This document shows positions 54,240-64,000 of a stretch of DNA of 64,000 nucleotides, piece after piece. This stretch comes from Mucilaginibacter lacusdianchii (GTDB lineage Bacteria; Bacteroidota; Bacteroidia; Sphingobacteriales; Sphingobacteriaceae), in the NCBI RefSeq assembly GCF_009770985.1, contig NZ_WSRW01000002.1, positions 806,001 through 870,000 on the forward strand, in the 5' to 3' direction. Positions within the stretch are counted from its first letter, which is position 1; every line of letters begins with the position of its first letter. A program made the position numbers and the translations under genes. The notes beneath the pieces are model-generated. The model was given only the letters and a program-made list of their open reading frames with translations. It was not told the DNA's origin and did no database searches.

Positions 54240-55679
54240 ATGTACCGATTAAAAATTCAATTATATATATGTTTTACGGCATTGTTTCTGGCAGCCTGCG
54301 GTAACCTTAAAACGGTTACCGTGGCACCGCCCGAACCAATGCCCGATACTTACGCCGGGTTAGCCGACACAAACAATGTAGCTACGCTACCCATATCCGG
54401 CTTTTTTGCCGACGAGTATTTAATTAAGCTGATTGATACTGCCTTTGCTGCCAACCCGGATGTGCTTTCAGCTTTGCAGCGTATTGAAGTGGCTAATGCC
54501 AATTTAAGGTACAACCGTTTATTGTTGTTACCTAATGTTACTGTAAATGCCAATGCCGGTTTAGAAAAATATGGCGATTATACCATGAACGGCGTTGGTA
54601 ATTACGATACCAACCTATCGCCTAACATCAACGGCGACCAGCGTATACCCAACCCAACACCCGATTATTTTCTGGGCTTTCGCAGCTCGTGGGAAGTGGA
54701 TTTGTGGGGAAAATTACGTAACCGGAAAAAGGCGGCTTTTAATCGCTTTTTAGCCAGTCAAAGCGGTTACAAAATGGTAACCACATCGCTTACAGCGCAA
54801 ATTGCTACGGCTTATTACCAATTACTGGCCTTAGATTATGAATTGCGTGTAATTCGTAAAAACATAGCTTTGCAAAACAACGCGCTCGAGATTGTAAAAA
54901 TGCAAAAGCTGGGTGGCCGGGCTACCGAGCTGGCTGTGCAGCAATTTTTAGCACAGCTAAAACGTACACAAGGCCTGGAGTACCAAACTTTGCAGCAAAT
55001 TACCGAGACAGAAAACCAGCTTAACTTTTTAACCGGTCGGTTCTCAAGAGCCATACCACGCGACACATCTATCAATTCGCTGAAGCTGCCTTCGGTACTT
55101 AAAGCAGGTGTGCCCTCCCAGCTGTTGCTTAACCGGCCAGATGTGCGTGAGGCCGAGTTTCAGCTGCACGCTGCAAATGCAGATATTAAAGCGGTGCGTG
55201 CAGCATTTTTCCCTTCGTTGACTTTGTCACCATATGTGGGCTTCAATGCGTTCAGCACGTCGTTGCTGTTCAATTCTGGATCTTTGGCCTACGGTGTTTT
55301 AGGTGGATTAACCACGCCCCTATTCAACCGTCGGTTGCTGAAAGCTGATTACGCCCGTACTGTAGCCGAAGGGCAGCAAGCTTTATATGGCTATCAAAAA
55401 ACTTTGCTATCCAGTTTTCAGGAAGTAATGAATAGCATGAAAAGTATTGAAAACTACAACCAGATGTACACCCACAAACAACAGGAAGTTCAGGCATTAA
55501 ACAATGCCGTTTCTGTTGCTAATGATTTGTATCTGGTAGGTCGGGCTAATTACCTGGAGGTTATCACCGCACAGCGTAATGTGCTTGATGCCGAATTGGA
55601 GTTGGCCAATACTAAAAAGAACATCTTTATAGGTGCCATTAATTTATACCGCTCTGTTGGCGGTGGCTGGAAACGGTAA
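54240..55679 (+). CDS. outer-membrane efflux channel (TolC/OprM-type lipoprotein)
   Basis: This 479-residue protein has a lipobox (LFLAACG, Cys20). It contains two OEP repeats: AFAANPDVLSALQRIEVANA in the first, and LLLNRPDVREAEFQLHAANA with AVRAAFFPSLTLSPYVGFNA in the second. The conserved WEVDLWGKLRNR segment is present. It starts 9 bases after the permease stop and completes the tripartite pump. A strong terminator follows 31 bases later. Confidence 0.93.
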   Translation: MYRLKIQLYICFTALFLAACGNLKTVTVAPPEPMPDTYAGLADTNNVATLPISGFFADEYLIKLIDTAFAANPDVLSALQRIEVANANLRYNRLLLLPNVTVNANAGLEKYGDYTMNGVGNYDTNLSPNINGDQRIPNPTPDYFLGFRSSWEVDLWGKLRNRKKAAFNRFLASQSGYKMVTTSLTAQIATAYYQLLALDYELRVIRKNIALQNNALEIVKMQKLGGRATELAVQQFLAQLKRTQGLEYQTLQQITETENQLNFLTGRFSRAIPRDTSINSLKLPSVLKAGVPSQLLLNRPDVREAEFQLHAANADIKAVRAAFFPSLTLSPYVGFNAFSTSLLFNSGSLAYGVLGGLTTPLFNRRLLKADYARTVAEGQQALYGYQKTLLSSFQEVMNSMKSIENYNQMYTHKQQEVQALNNAVSVANDLYLVGRANYLEVITAQRNVLDAELELANTKKNIFIGAINLYRSVGGGWKR

Positions 55680-55710
55680 ATAAGTTTACAATAGATATTT
55701 AAGTTCCTTC

Positions 55711-55746
55711 AAAACGCAGCCTTTTGTACAAAGGCTGCGTTTTTTT
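55711..55746 (+). terminator. strong rho-independent terminator of the efflux operon
   Basis: A 14-bp perfect stem (AAAACGCAGCCTTT at 55711-55724) with a 5-base loop and a T-run ends the operon. Confidence 0.9.
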
Positions 55747-56056
55747 ATACAAGGAAACCAGAAGGCAGCAGGTATAAAAAGTTTGGACAATACCGGTGTC
55801 AACCGAAAGCTCATGCTATAGAAAGTGTATTGTAATGGATTAACAAAATTGGTTCAAATTACTTTAACCACCACCTGGTTCTATTTACGGCTTAGGTAAA
55901 GCTTTCTTTATAGCACATTACCTTTCTGCCATTCAAAACACAATTCAATTTAATTTTTAAGATTAGATCACTACAAAAAATGCTATTTTCAACAGTATAG
56001 GCTAAATTATAATGTGAGTTATTATATAAAGGTTAAATTTGCAGCCAAACGTCGCA
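55747..56056. other. intergenic region upstream of the RRM gene
   Basis: This AT-rich stretch of about 310 bases has no gene. It presumably holds the promoter, and perhaps the long 5' leader typical of RRM protein genes. Confidence 0.3.
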
Positions 56057-56422
56057 ATGGTTAAGTTATTTGTAGTAGGTTTTCCCAGGGATATGGGAGA
56101 AATTGAATTGGAACAATTTTTTAGCAATGAGGGTATGGTGAAGCGAATTACCATTATCCGGGAAATGCAAACCGGCATCAGTAAAGGTTATGCTTTTGTG
56201 GAAATGATGGATCTGACCGGCGCTGAGCGTGCTATTAAAGCACTGGATGGGCTTGCCATTGGCGATCGGGTTATGAGCGTTCGCATTGCCGAACAAAAGC
56301 CAACAGAGCGGATGGAAACAACACCTAATCGCATCAATTTTGCTAGCCCAAACAACAGGCAATTTCAAAGGCCCGCCGCGCAACCAAAAGCAAAACGCCC
56401 GCGAAGACCAAGGAACAATTAA
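56057..56422 (+). CDS. RRM-domain RNA-binding protein
   Basis: This 121-residue protein is read from the ATG at 56057 (MVKLFVVGF); a TTG at 56039 would add 6 residues. It has a complete RNA recognition motif: RNP2 KLFVVGF and RNP1 KGYAFVEM, with the strand MSVRIAEQ closing the domain near residue 82. The tail is rich in Pro, Gln, Arg and Lys (PKAKRPRRPRNN) and disordered. In Bacteroidota these proteins bind mRNA broadly and are often linked to cold or stress adaptation. Confidence 0.88.
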   Translation: MVKLFVVGFPRDMGEIELEQFFSNEGMVKRITIIREMQTGISKGYAFVEMMDLTGAERAIKALDGLAIGDRVMSVRIAEQKPTERMETTPNRINFASPNNRQFQRPAAQPKAKRPRRPRNN

Positions 56423-56649
56423 GTTCAGTACAAAAGCTTTACCACTAGCTTATTTACCATCTGGCCACAATCATGGGTTTATAGCATTGAGTTTAATAGG
56501 ATTCTTGTTTTTTTATGATGGTGACTTGTTCACTTATAATAAAAAAACATTACCATGGATTAGTTTTCTTTTAACTGCAAAGATCTGTTCCAATTTCTAA
56601 CCTGTTACTGTAATAATCTAAAGCTGATTTTATTAAATTTTGTAGCAGT

Positions 56650-58323
56650 TTAGTCACTTTTACTTTCACCTTCATTTGGGGGTATCTGTTTAATAATTCC
56701 AGAAAAGATGATTTGGTCACTTACGTTATCGGTTGAGGTTCGGCCTATGCCCTGCAGCCATATTAACTGCCCATCATTAAACCGTTTATGCAGATAGGTA
56801 AATTTATAATCTTTGCCGCTTTCTATGGCGCTTTGCATACCTTTCACAACATGTTCTCTAAACTCGTGGGTAACTTGCGCTATAACCCGCTCAAACGGTA
56901 TAGGTTCTTTGCTATCCCAACCTAATATTTTTGCATATATAGAGTTATGAGACAAAACCCTGGTGTTAGGATTGACGGACCATGTTCCAATATTGGCAGC
57001 CATAACTGCTTGATTTAAAATATGCTCTGATAGTTCTAACCTCCTTTTGGCATTGATATGATCGGTAATATCTACCGCGATGATATAAATACTATCGGTA
57101 ACACCTGAATGGAGTTGAACAGGTTGATAGATCATATCAAAATGGCGGGCCTGATACACTTTATCAACATTTAAAAACGCGCGTAAATCCGAATTACGAT
57201 AAGCAACACCTGTTTTGCGCACATCATCCAAAATTTCAATAAAGGGCTGCCCTTTCAACTCGGGCAAAGCAACCGCTAGTGGTTTATTTAAAACGCCATC
57301 ATCTTTACCCCAATACTCAATAATTTTTTTATTTGCTGTTTCCACGACATGGCTAGCTCCCCGTAACACCGCTATCGCAATAGGGGCATTGTCTATCAGT
57401 TGGCGTTGCCGTGTCTCACTTTCCAAAAGCTTGTCCGTTCTTTCCAGAACGCGGTGCTCTAAATGCTCGTTAAGTTCTTCGAGCTGGCGTTTGGTTTGGG
57501 TTAATTCATCATGGCTCTCTGCCAGGCTTTTAATAGCCTTGCTTAACTTCACATTCGCCTCAGCCAAATCTTCGGCCATAGTTAGTTCTCTGAAAATAGC
57601 TTGCTCAATTTCGTCCTTATTCAGCACCCGCTCTGTGATGTCTTTCAAATAAATTAATAAATACTTGCATATACCATTATCAACAATAGGCATTATTTGT
57701 ATATCCCACCAGCTCGAATTATCACTTTTTATGGTTCCAAAAGGTATATTATATTGCAGTGGTTCCATTCTTACAACCCTTTGGTTATTAATAGCTTCAT
57801 AAAAAGCTTCAGAAAGCAGCGCTGGTCCATCTCCACCTGCATTTTTAGGATCAAAGGCCTGCCAGAATGTTAATCCGCGCAATCTCTTTTTTTGGGTGTA
57901 GGTGGCTACCTCATAAGCCTTATTGTAAGTGATGATGGTAAAGTCAGGAATATTTGCCTTTAAGATAACTGTTGGCGTTAACGTTTCGAGTAGCGCTATA
58001 AATAAGGGGTTATCAAATACTTCTTTATCAGCTATGTTTAGCTTATTTATATCAGATATTTGCGATTGACAGAACATCTCCCATCCATCGTAGCCACAAA
58101 AGATAGAAAGCACATTTAAAGTAAAAAGAGATGGCGGAAACTTGCTCTGCACAAAACCATATAAACGTTGAAGTGCCGAATCGCTTACAGCAAGCTTTGT
58201 TTTCACAAGTATGGTAAAAGACAAACCCCTACAGTCTGCCGCAGCCAGATCTGTAATACCAGCCAGTGACACGGTTAGAGCCTTTAAAGCTTCTAAATGG
58301 ATAGGGTTTGGTTTTATGAACAT
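56650..58323 (-). CDS. PAS-domain protein without a kinase domain
   Basis: This 557-residue protein has an N-terminal helical domain of about 95 residues (SDSALQRLYGFVQSKFPPSL, FTLNVLSIFCGYDGWEMF), a type seen fused to other signalling modules in Bacteroidota. Three PAS/PAC units follow, with a coiled coil at about 235-300 and the first two PAC regions ending KYLLIYLKDITERV and DSIYIIAVDITDHI. The last PAS ends at the C terminus (QIIFSGIIKQ). No HisKA, HATPase, GGDEF or receiver domain is present. It is either a stand-alone sensor acting on a partner or a truncated kinase. Confidence 0.7.
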   Translation of the reverse strand: MFIKPNPIHLEALKALTVSLAGITDLAAADCRGLSFTILVKTKLAVSDSALQRLYGFVQSKFPPSLFTLNVLSIFCGYDGWEMFCQSQISDINKLNIADKEVFDNPLFIALLETLTPTVILKANIPDFTIITYNKAYEVATYTQKKRLRGLTFWQAFDPKNAGGDGPALLSEAFYEAINNQRVVRMEPLQYNIPFGTIKSDNSSWWDIQIMPIVDNGICKYLLIYLKDITERVLNKDEIEQAIFRELTMAEDLAEANVKLSKAIKSLAESHDELTQTKRQLEELNEHLEHRVLERTDKLLESETRQRQLIDNAPIAIAVLRGASHVVETANKKIIEYWGKDDGVLNKPLAVALPELKGQPFIEILDDVRKTGVAYRNSDLRAFLNVDKVYQARHFDMIYQPVQLHSGVTDSIYIIAVDITDHINAKRRLELSEHILNQAVMAANIGTWSVNPNTRVLSHNSIYAKILGWDSKEPIPFERVIAQVTHEFREHVVKGMQSAIESGKDYKFTYLHKRFNDGQLIWLQGIGRTSTDNVSDQIIFSGIIKQIPPNEGESKSD

Positions 58324-59131
58324 AATGTGGCAAGTCAGGTGGTTTTCACATTTACCCCTGCCTTGGCTATATTTTTTAAGTAGTCAAGAGCAGTGTATAC
58401 AAATTAAATAACCGCAATGATATAACGAAGACTTAATATGTATCAATTATCTGATACTGGAACTGCAAGTACTTAAAGAAGAGATGGACTATTGCATAAT
58501 AAGATAATACGTAATTATTTATTCTTCAGTTTTGTAAGGTAGAGCAGCGGTTTTGATAAAAATACTAAGAAAGTTTGCGTTCATAACCAATCCATCTCAC
58601 AGAAGATAACACCCTGCACAACAACACTACTTTGCAAACATTAAAGGTAGCGTTAGAAAAAAGCATCGTTGCTGTATAAATTTTACAGATACAGGTAACT
58701 TCCGTCAAATTCAACCACTAGTCTCTATTATTTCTAGCGCTGGCATTCTAAATGAAAGTTTAATGTCTACTAAACTTAATGTCAGCAATTGCCCATAAGC
58801 TACATCTCTCTACCAATAGGCTATTGTTTTTACCACTTGCCGCCGTCAGCGCTTTCATGGCTGCCGTTTTTCTACTGCAATAAAGATTTAGGTACGCTAA
58901 ATCGCAATCTATTGCCATTCTTTAACTTTTGAAGGGCAACTCTATGCTGGAAGCTCCACTTATGTTAACCAACAAAAAAGTATAATTCTTCCACCAGTTA
59001 ATTTCCATTGTACATAACTATTCATTACACAAAACTTACCATTTATCATCACAATTAAATAATAGTAAGAGAGGGTTTTGCATCATTTTTTGAGTAACTG
59101 AAAAAAATTTGAAAATATTTCATCCTGCTAT
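58324..59131. other. long intergenic region upstream of SusC
   Basis: These 808 bases have no credible gene. The SusC promoter and leader must lie at the right end; no ECF sigma/anti-sigma pair is adjacent. Confidence 0.35.
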
Positions 59132-59149
59132 TGTAATAATGTTATTACA
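59132..59149. promoter_or_regulatory. operator-like palindrome upstream of SusC
   Basis: TGTAATAA-TG-TTATTACA has 8-bp perfect arms and lies 62 bases before the SusC start codon. It is a candidate regulator binding site. Confidence 0.5.
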
Positions 59150-59210
59150 TTTTTTAACTTAGGGAACCAATTAAAATTTCCTCGTACCTAAATTAACTAA
59201 ACCAAGAATC

Positions 59211-62192
59211 ATGTATGCAAAAAGTTTACTTTGCGCAGCAGTCTCTATTTTGTGCTGCTTGCTATTTCATCCTGTTTTCGCCCAAAACCGGACGATTACC
59301 GGTAAAGTTACCGACAGTAAGGATGGTAGCTCGTTACCTGGCGCTTCCGTCACTGTAAAAGGCACATCTACCGGTACTGTCACTCAGGTTGACGGAACCT
59401 TCAGATTATCCGTTCCGGCAGGAAACGTTACCCTCGTTGTATCTTCTGTAGGATACGAAAGGCAGGAGATTAACGTAGGGTCCCGAACTACTATCAATTT
59501 AGCGCTTAAAGGCACAACCGGCAACCTTAACGATGTTGTAGTTATTGGCTATGGTACCCAACGAGTTAAAGATGCAACAGGGTCCGTGGCATCGTTAGGA
59601 CCTAAAAACTTCAACAAAGGGGTTATTTCCAGCCCTGAGCAATTACTGCAAGGACGTGTGTCTGGCGTACAAGTTACACCTGCCAGCGGCGAACCCGGTG
59701 CCGGTGTTTCTATCAACATCCGTGGCGCATCATCTGTTCGAAGCGGCAACAACCCGTTGTATGTGGTTGACGGCGTACCTCTGGATAATGGTGGCACTTC
59801 CGGTGGTTTGGATGCCGGTGCAGGTACTTCTTCTGCACGTAATCCGTTAGCGTTCTTAAACCCTGCAGATATTGAGAACATCTCTGTATTAAAAGATGCT
59901 TCTGCTGCTGCAATTTATGGTTCAAGAGGTGCTAATGGTGTTATTTTGATTACCACCCGTAAAGGTTCAAAAGGCCAGGGTATTCAGTTTACGGCAAATA
60001 CCAGCGTTTCTAGTCCAGCTAAAACATACGACTTAATGAGTGCTGCAGACTATGTGAAATACGCTACTGCCGCGGGTGCTACAGCTTCCGTTATCGACAA
60101 AAAAGGTAACACAGACTGGCAGGATGTAATTTTCCGTACTGCTATATCACAAGGCTATAACCTGGGCTATGGTAATGCAGGAAAATCAACCACCTACCGT
60201 TTCAACTTTGGTTATGATAACCAACAAGGCATTGTTGAAAATTCAAGCCTGAAAAGGTTAACTGGTCGTTTAAATGCTTCTCAAAACCTGTTTGGTGATA
60301 AAGTGAGAATTGATCTGAACTTTACCGCATCAAACGTTAAAAACCGCTACGCCCCTATTAGTGACAACGCAGGTTTTGAAGGTAGCTTGATTGGTGCCGC
60401 TTTATTATCTAACCCTACCTATCCAATTAAAAACCCCGATGGTAGTTACTTTAATAATAGTGATGCTAATTTCCGGAATGTGGCCAACATGTTGGAATAT
60501 ATTAATGACCGCGATAATTTAAACCGCTATTTAACTAACTTAAGCGGTACCTGGAAAATTGTAAAAAACCTATCTTATAAGGTTAACTTCGGCTATGATA
60601 ACAACACCGCTAAGCGGGAAACCTTTATGGATTCACGTTTAATTGGTTATACCGGTAGCCAAAGTATTCGTAGCAGTGCAAGTATTCCGCAGGTTACAGG
60701 TAATGGCCGTGGTATAGAACAAAACCTGAAGTTACGTTCAACTATCATAGAGCACACCTTAACTTATGATAAAACAGTTGGTAAACATGCCATCAATTTA
60801 TTAGGTGGCTACTCATACCAAAACTTTAAAAACTACAGCTTTAATAATATAGCTTACGGCCAAAAAGATAAAACTACACAAGCAAGCAGCCTTGATGATT
60901 TTAACACTCGTCCGTTTGCTGCTTTTGGCGATAGTTCTAAATATGAGTTACAGTCATACTTTGGCCGTGCTAACTATACTTATAATGACAAATACTTTTT
61001 AACTTTTACCTTTCGTGCAGACGGTTCATCTAAATTTGGTGCCAACAACAAATATGGCTACTTCCCGGCAGGTGCTTTTAAATGGAGAATTTCTAACGAA
61101 AGCTGGGCGCCTAAAAGAGCATTTGACGACTTAAGCCTTCGCTTAAACTATGGCTTAACTGGCAACCAGGAGTTCCCGCCGTATGCATCACTTGCCGTTA
61201 GCCAGTATCAGCTTAACGGTAGTACCACGGTAATTAGCAATGCCAGCCCTACTTTAAAATGGGAAACTAAAACGCAGTACGGTTTAGGTTTAGATTTTGC
61301 GATTGCCGGAGGTAGGCTCAGCGGTACGGTAGATTATTTCCACAACTCATTGAAAAATGTATTGTTCCTGCAAGTATATGCACAGCCGTCAGCGTCAACT
61401 CAGCGTTGGGTTAACCTGCCAGGTAACATTATTAATAAAGGTGTTGATTATAGCCTAAACTTTCAGGCCATTAAGAGTCGGAACTTTAACTGGGAAATTG
61501 CCTATAATGGTACTTACACGCAAAACACAATCAAAAACTTTGGTAATCGCGTAATCATCACAGGCGATATTAACGGTCAGGGTTTATCTGGTGCTTACTC
61601 ACAGGTTATCCGCGACGGTTATCCGCTGGGATCTTTCTACCTGCCAACATGGACAGGTTACGATGCTAACGGTATCTCTACTTATGCAAATGATGGTCAG
61701 TCTTCAATTGTTGGTAGCGCATTGCCTAAATTTACGCAGGGGTTAACCAACAACTTTACCTACGGTCGTTGGAATGCAAGCATATTCATAAATTCCAGTA
61801 CAGGTTTTGTAATTTACAATAATACCGCCAACGCTTATTTCCTTAAAGGAAGTTTAAAGAATGGCCGTAACGTAACCTATGATGCAGCAACCAGCGCCGA
61901 AAACCCGTTAAACTCTGGTAGTGTATCAACACGCTTTTTAGAAAAAGGCGACTTTGTACGTCTATCTAACGTGAATATAGGCTATACCTTCGCAACCGGT
62001 TCCATGAAAGGTATCAGATCACTACGTGTAAGCGTAACAGGCCAAAACTTAGCGCTGATTACTGGATACAAGGGCTTAGATCCTGAGGTAAATACTAATA
62101 AATCAAGAGATAACGTGCCTTCAAGAGGTATTGATTACACCGCTTATCCAAACGCACGCACATTCACTTTGGGTATTAACGCAGGCTTTTAA
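59211..62192 (+). CDS. SusC/RagA-type TonB-dependent outer-membrane transporter
   Basis: This 993-residue protein has a signal peptide (SLLCAAVSILCCLLFHPVFAQ region). A carboxypeptidase-regulatory-like domain follows (TITGKVTDSKDGSSLPGASV), then the SusC TonB-box region (NDVVVIGYGTQR) and the plug (PLYVVDGVPLDN, DASAAAIYGSRGANGVILIT), and a 22-strand-type barrel ending NARTFTLGINAGF. No STN domain precedes it, so sigma/anti-sigma control is unlikely. It imports a ligand with its SusD partner 12 bases downstream. Confidence 0.95.
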   Translation: MYAKSLLCAAVSILCCLLFHPVFAQNRTITGKVTDSKDGSSLPGASVTVKGTSTGTVTQVDGTFRLSVPAGNVTLVVSSVGYERQEINVGSRTTINLALKGTTGNLNDVVVIGYGTQRVKDATGSVASLGPKNFNKGVISSPEQLLQGRVSGVQVTPASGEPGAGVSINIRGASSVRSGNNPLYVVDGVPLDNGGTSGGLDAGAGTSSARNPLAFLNPADIENISVLKDASAAAIYGSRGANGVILITTRKGSKGQGIQFTANTSVSSPAKTYDLMSAADYVKYATAAGATASVIDKKGNTDWQDVIFRTAISQGYNLGYGNAGKSTTYRFNFGYDNQQGIVENSSLKRLTGRLNASQNLFGDKVRIDLNFTASNVKNRYAPISDNAGFEGSLIGAALLSNPTYPIKNPDGSYFNNSDANFRNVANMLEYINDRDNLNRYLTNLSGTWKIVKNLSYKVNFGYDNNTAKRETFMDSRLIGYTGSQSIRSSASIPQVTGNGRGIEQNLKLRSTIIEHTLTYDKTVGKHAINLLGGYSYQNFKNYSFNNIAYGQKDKTTQASSLDDFNTRPFAAFGDSSKYELQSYFGRANYTYNDKYFLTFTFRADGSSKFGANNKYGYFPAGAFKWRISNESWAPKRAFDDLSLRLNYGLTGNQEFPPYASLAVSQYQLNGSTTVISNASPTLKWETKTQYGLGLDFAIAGGRLSGTVDYFHNSLKNVLFLQVYAQPSASTQRWVNLPGNIINKGVDYSLNFQAIKSRNFNWEIAYNGTYTQNTIKNFGNRVIITGDINGQGLSGAYSQVIRDGYPLGSFYLPTWTGYDANGISTYANDGQSSIVGSALPKFTQGLTNNFTYGRWNASIFINSSTGFVIYNNTANAYFLKGSLKNGRNVTYDAATSAENPLNSGSVSTRFLEKGDFVRLSNVNIGYTFATGSMKGIRSLRVSVTGQNLALITGYKGLDPEVNTNKSRDNVPSRGIDYTAYPNARTFTLGINAGF

Positions 62193-62204
62193 TTTTAAAA
62201 GGAC

Positions 62205-63740
62205 ATGAAAAAATTAAATAAGAAATTATTATTAAGTGCAGGGGCTTTAGCAGTATTTAACCTTAGTTGTACCAAGCTAAATGAAGACCTGTACGGAAGC
62301 AAATATGTAGATAAAGGCGGTGCAGCAACCAGCGCCGATTTGGGGGGTGTTTATTCACAATTGAACGGGTTCAACGATCAGGCAAACTGGTACGCACTTT
62401 CTGAGCATTCGTCAGACGAGATGATGGGCCCAACTCGCGGAACAGACTGGGACGACTTTGGTACCTGGCGTAAACTGCATCAGCATACCTGGGACCCATC
62501 TCACAACCAAATTTATGATACCTGGAACAACCTGAACATTGGCGTATACCGTGCAACCTCGGTAATAGCTAAAGCAGCAGACAATCAAACCAAAGCAGAG
62601 GCTAGCTTTTTACGTGCCTTCTTTATGTATTGGGTGGTTGATTTTTACGGACAGCAACCTTTTCGTGAAGTTACTGACGACCCGGATGCCAACCCACGTG
62701 TAATGACCCGTAAAGAAGCGACTGATTTCATGATTAAAGATCTGGAATTTGCTATAGCCAATCAAACCACCAAAGATCCGGGAAAGGGTAATAAATATGC
62801 TGCCGAATTTTTGCTGGCTAAAATTTACCTGAATAAAGCAGTATTCTATCAAGACCCTGCTACAGCTGCCGGACCATATACCTTTCAAAAAGCCGATATG
62901 GACAAGGCGTTAGGCTATTTAAATGATATCATTAACAATGGTGGTTATACCTTAACACCAAACTATTATGATAACTTTAAATGGGATAATACTACAGCCT
63001 CTAAAGAAATCATATTTGCTCGTCAGAATGATCCGAACGTTGGTCAGAATGCAAGTGTAGAGAACCGTACCCGTATGGGCATGCACTACAATACTACCCC
63101 AGATGGTTGGAACGGATTCACTACCCTGGCTGCTTTTTATAACAGCTTTGAGGACAATGATATTCGTAAAAAGTATAACCTGCCGGGCTACACTGACAAA
63201 ACCGGGCACAACGTGGGTTTCCTGGTTGGTCAGCAAAAAAAGTATGACGCACAGGGTAATCTGGTTAACGTGCTTGACCGAAGTGGTAACCCATTGGTAT
63301 TTACACCAAATGTAAATTTGGGTTATGCTACCGAGGCCGAAGGTATCCGGGTAGTTAAGTTTGCACTTAACCCTGCCAACTACGGTCAAAGCGGTAACGA
63401 CTATGTGTTTTTCCGTTTTGCTGATGTACTGCTGATGAAAGCCGAAGCTATTTTGCGTGGCGGCACCGATGCTGCTCAGCCATTAGCATTAGTAAATCAA
63501 ATTCGTGCTAACCGTGGCGCTACGCAGTTGGCCAATCTTGACCTGACAGCACTGTTAGCAGAACGTGGCCGGGAGTTGTACTGGGAATCGTGGAGACGTA
63601 ACGACCTCATCCGCTTTGGGAAATTCAATGATCCGGTTGATCAAAGAGAAACAAAGTCGGCCGGTTATCGTGTAGTTTATCCTATCCCTCAACGCGCGGT
63701 TGACTCCAATCCAAACCTTAAACAAAACTTTGGCTATTAA
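62205..63740 (+). CDS. SusD/RagB-type outer-membrane lipoprotein
   Basis: This 511-residue protein has a lipobox with Cys22 in FNLSCTKLN. It has a helical TPR-like core, including AEASFLRAFFMYWVVDFYGQ and YAAEFLLAKIYLNKAVFY, and the C-terminal SusD end (ADVLLMKAEAILRGG, ALVNQIRANRGATQL, LLAERGRELYWESWRRNDLI). It captures substrate for SusC. A terminator follows 22 bases after the stop, before a further lipoprotein gene. Confidence 0.95.
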   Translation: MKKLNKKLLLSAGALAVFNLSCTKLNEDLYGSKYVDKGGAATSADLGGVYSQLNGFNDQANWYALSEHSSDEMMGPTRGTDWDDFGTWRKLHQHTWDPSHNQIYDTWNNLNIGVYRATSVIAKAADNQTKAEASFLRAFFMYWVVDFYGQQPFREVTDDPDANPRVMTRKEATDFMIKDLEFAIANQTTKDPGKGNKYAAEFLLAKIYLNKAVFYQDPATAAGPYTFQKADMDKALGYLNDIINNGGYTLTPNYYDNFKWDNTTASKEIIFARQNDPNVGQNASVENRTRMGMHYNTTPDGWNGFTTLAAFYNSFEDNDIRKKYNLPGYTDKTGHNVGFLVGQQKKYDAQGNLVNVLDRSGNPLVFTPNVNLGYATEAEGIRVVKFALNPANYGQSGNDYVFFRFADVLLMKAEAILRGGTDAAQPLALVNQIRANRGATQLANLDLTALLAERGRELYWESWRRNDLIRFGKFNDPVDQRETKSAGYRVVYPIPQRAVDSNPNLKQNFGY

Positions 63741-63762
63741 TAATAGCCCGTCCCGAATCTTT

Positions 63763-63792
63763 AAACGTAGCGATTTTCATCGCTACGTTTTT
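63763..63792 (+). terminator. rho-independent terminator after susD
   Basis: An 11-bp perfect stem (AAACGTAGCGA at 63763-63773 with TCGCTACGTTT at 63780-63790) has a 6-base loop and T-run. Confidence 0.88.
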
Positions 63793-63810
63793 CATACCTA
63801 TTAATTGTAA

Positions 63811-64000
63811 ATGATTAAGCATTTCAAATACCTGTTGTTATGGTTGCCTTTAATTATCAGTTCTTGTCATTCTCCTTCACCCAATACCCAATTTCAACAA
63901 CTAAACGGCAGTAGTACAGGTATCCTTTTCAGCAACAATCTTACTGATAACAGCGTTACTAATATCTTTTCTTACCGCAACTACTATAATGGCGGTGGTG
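63811..64000 (+). CDS. lipoprotein, probably VCBS/UnbV type, 3' end outside window
   Basis: The frame runs from the ATG at 63811 to the window edge. The leader MIKHFKYLLLWLPLIISSC ends at a lipobox (Cys19). The mature part begins LNGSSTGILFSNNLTDNSVT and NIFSYRNYYNGGG, the usual opening of exported VCBS-repeat/ASPIC-UnbV proteins that follow SusC/SusD pairs. Only 63 codons are visible, so the call is provisional. Confidence 0.7.
   Translation, partial: MIKHFKYLLLWLPLIISSCHSPSPNTQFQQLNGSSTGILFSNNLTDNSVTNIFSYRNYYNGGG

Noticed and set aside
1..64000. CRISPR array or cas genes
   Set aside because: No regularly spaced repeat of CRISPR type and no Cas-like protein was found.

Overview
The window looks like a Bacteroidota chromosome, most likely family Sphingobacteriaceae (Mucilaginibacter/Pedobacter-like). 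The evidence is the SusC/SusD pair, the Bacteroidota-type tyrosine integrase, YD-repeat/Rhs proteins that start with a DUF6443-like region, promoter -7 boxes of the TAnnTTTG type and few Shine-Dalgarno sites. No intact tRNA, rRNA or CRISPR array is visible.

Layout. (1) 1-2066: a partial gene and a minus-strand trio (J-domain protein, CxxC membrane protein, membrane-anchored OB-fold protein). (2) About 2.6-38.1 kb: an accessory island. It begins with a winged-helix protein, a tyrosine recombinase, an HTH protein and two paralogous zinc-ribbon proteins. Next is a polymorphic-toxin locus on the minus strand: a YD-repeat partner protein, an Rhs protein ending in a NucA/NucB-like DNase domain, and a SUKH immunity gene. 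Two coiled-coil tail-fibre-like paralogues and the remains of an older Rhs locus follow. At 19.5-25.9 kb there is a compact plus-strand cassette of six genes: a two-TM protein, a cupin-like protein, a Dam-family adenine methylase, a metallophosphoesterase, an ORC/CDC6-like ATPase and a protein of unknown fold. It has the look of an undescribed defence system and lies between tRNA-like fragments. From 26.5 to 37.8 kb there is an array of small immunity-type genes (SUKH, DUF6896-like, lipoproteins, small membrane proteins). At least four genes there are broken by single-base indels or in-frame stops, and a dispersed hairpin-forming repeat recurs. (3) 38.4-64 kb: more ordinary chromosome. It holds an alpha-galactosidase-like enzyme, a frameshifted basic-secretory-protein peptidase, two glycosyltransferases, a tellurite/stress (ter) operon (HAD, PRTase, two TerD, TelA, unknown, TerC), an RND efflux operon, an RRM protein, a PAS-only protein, and a SusC/SusD locus followed by the start of an exported lipoprotein of probable VCBS/UnbV type.

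How the parts work together. The island combines integration functions, contact-dependent competition (Rhs DNase plus immunity), stockpiled immunity genes and a probable anti-phage cassette. The tRNA-like scars near 19.3, 26.1, 26.3 and 38.1 kb suggest several nested insertions rather than one. All calls come from reading translations and motifs; no database search was possible.
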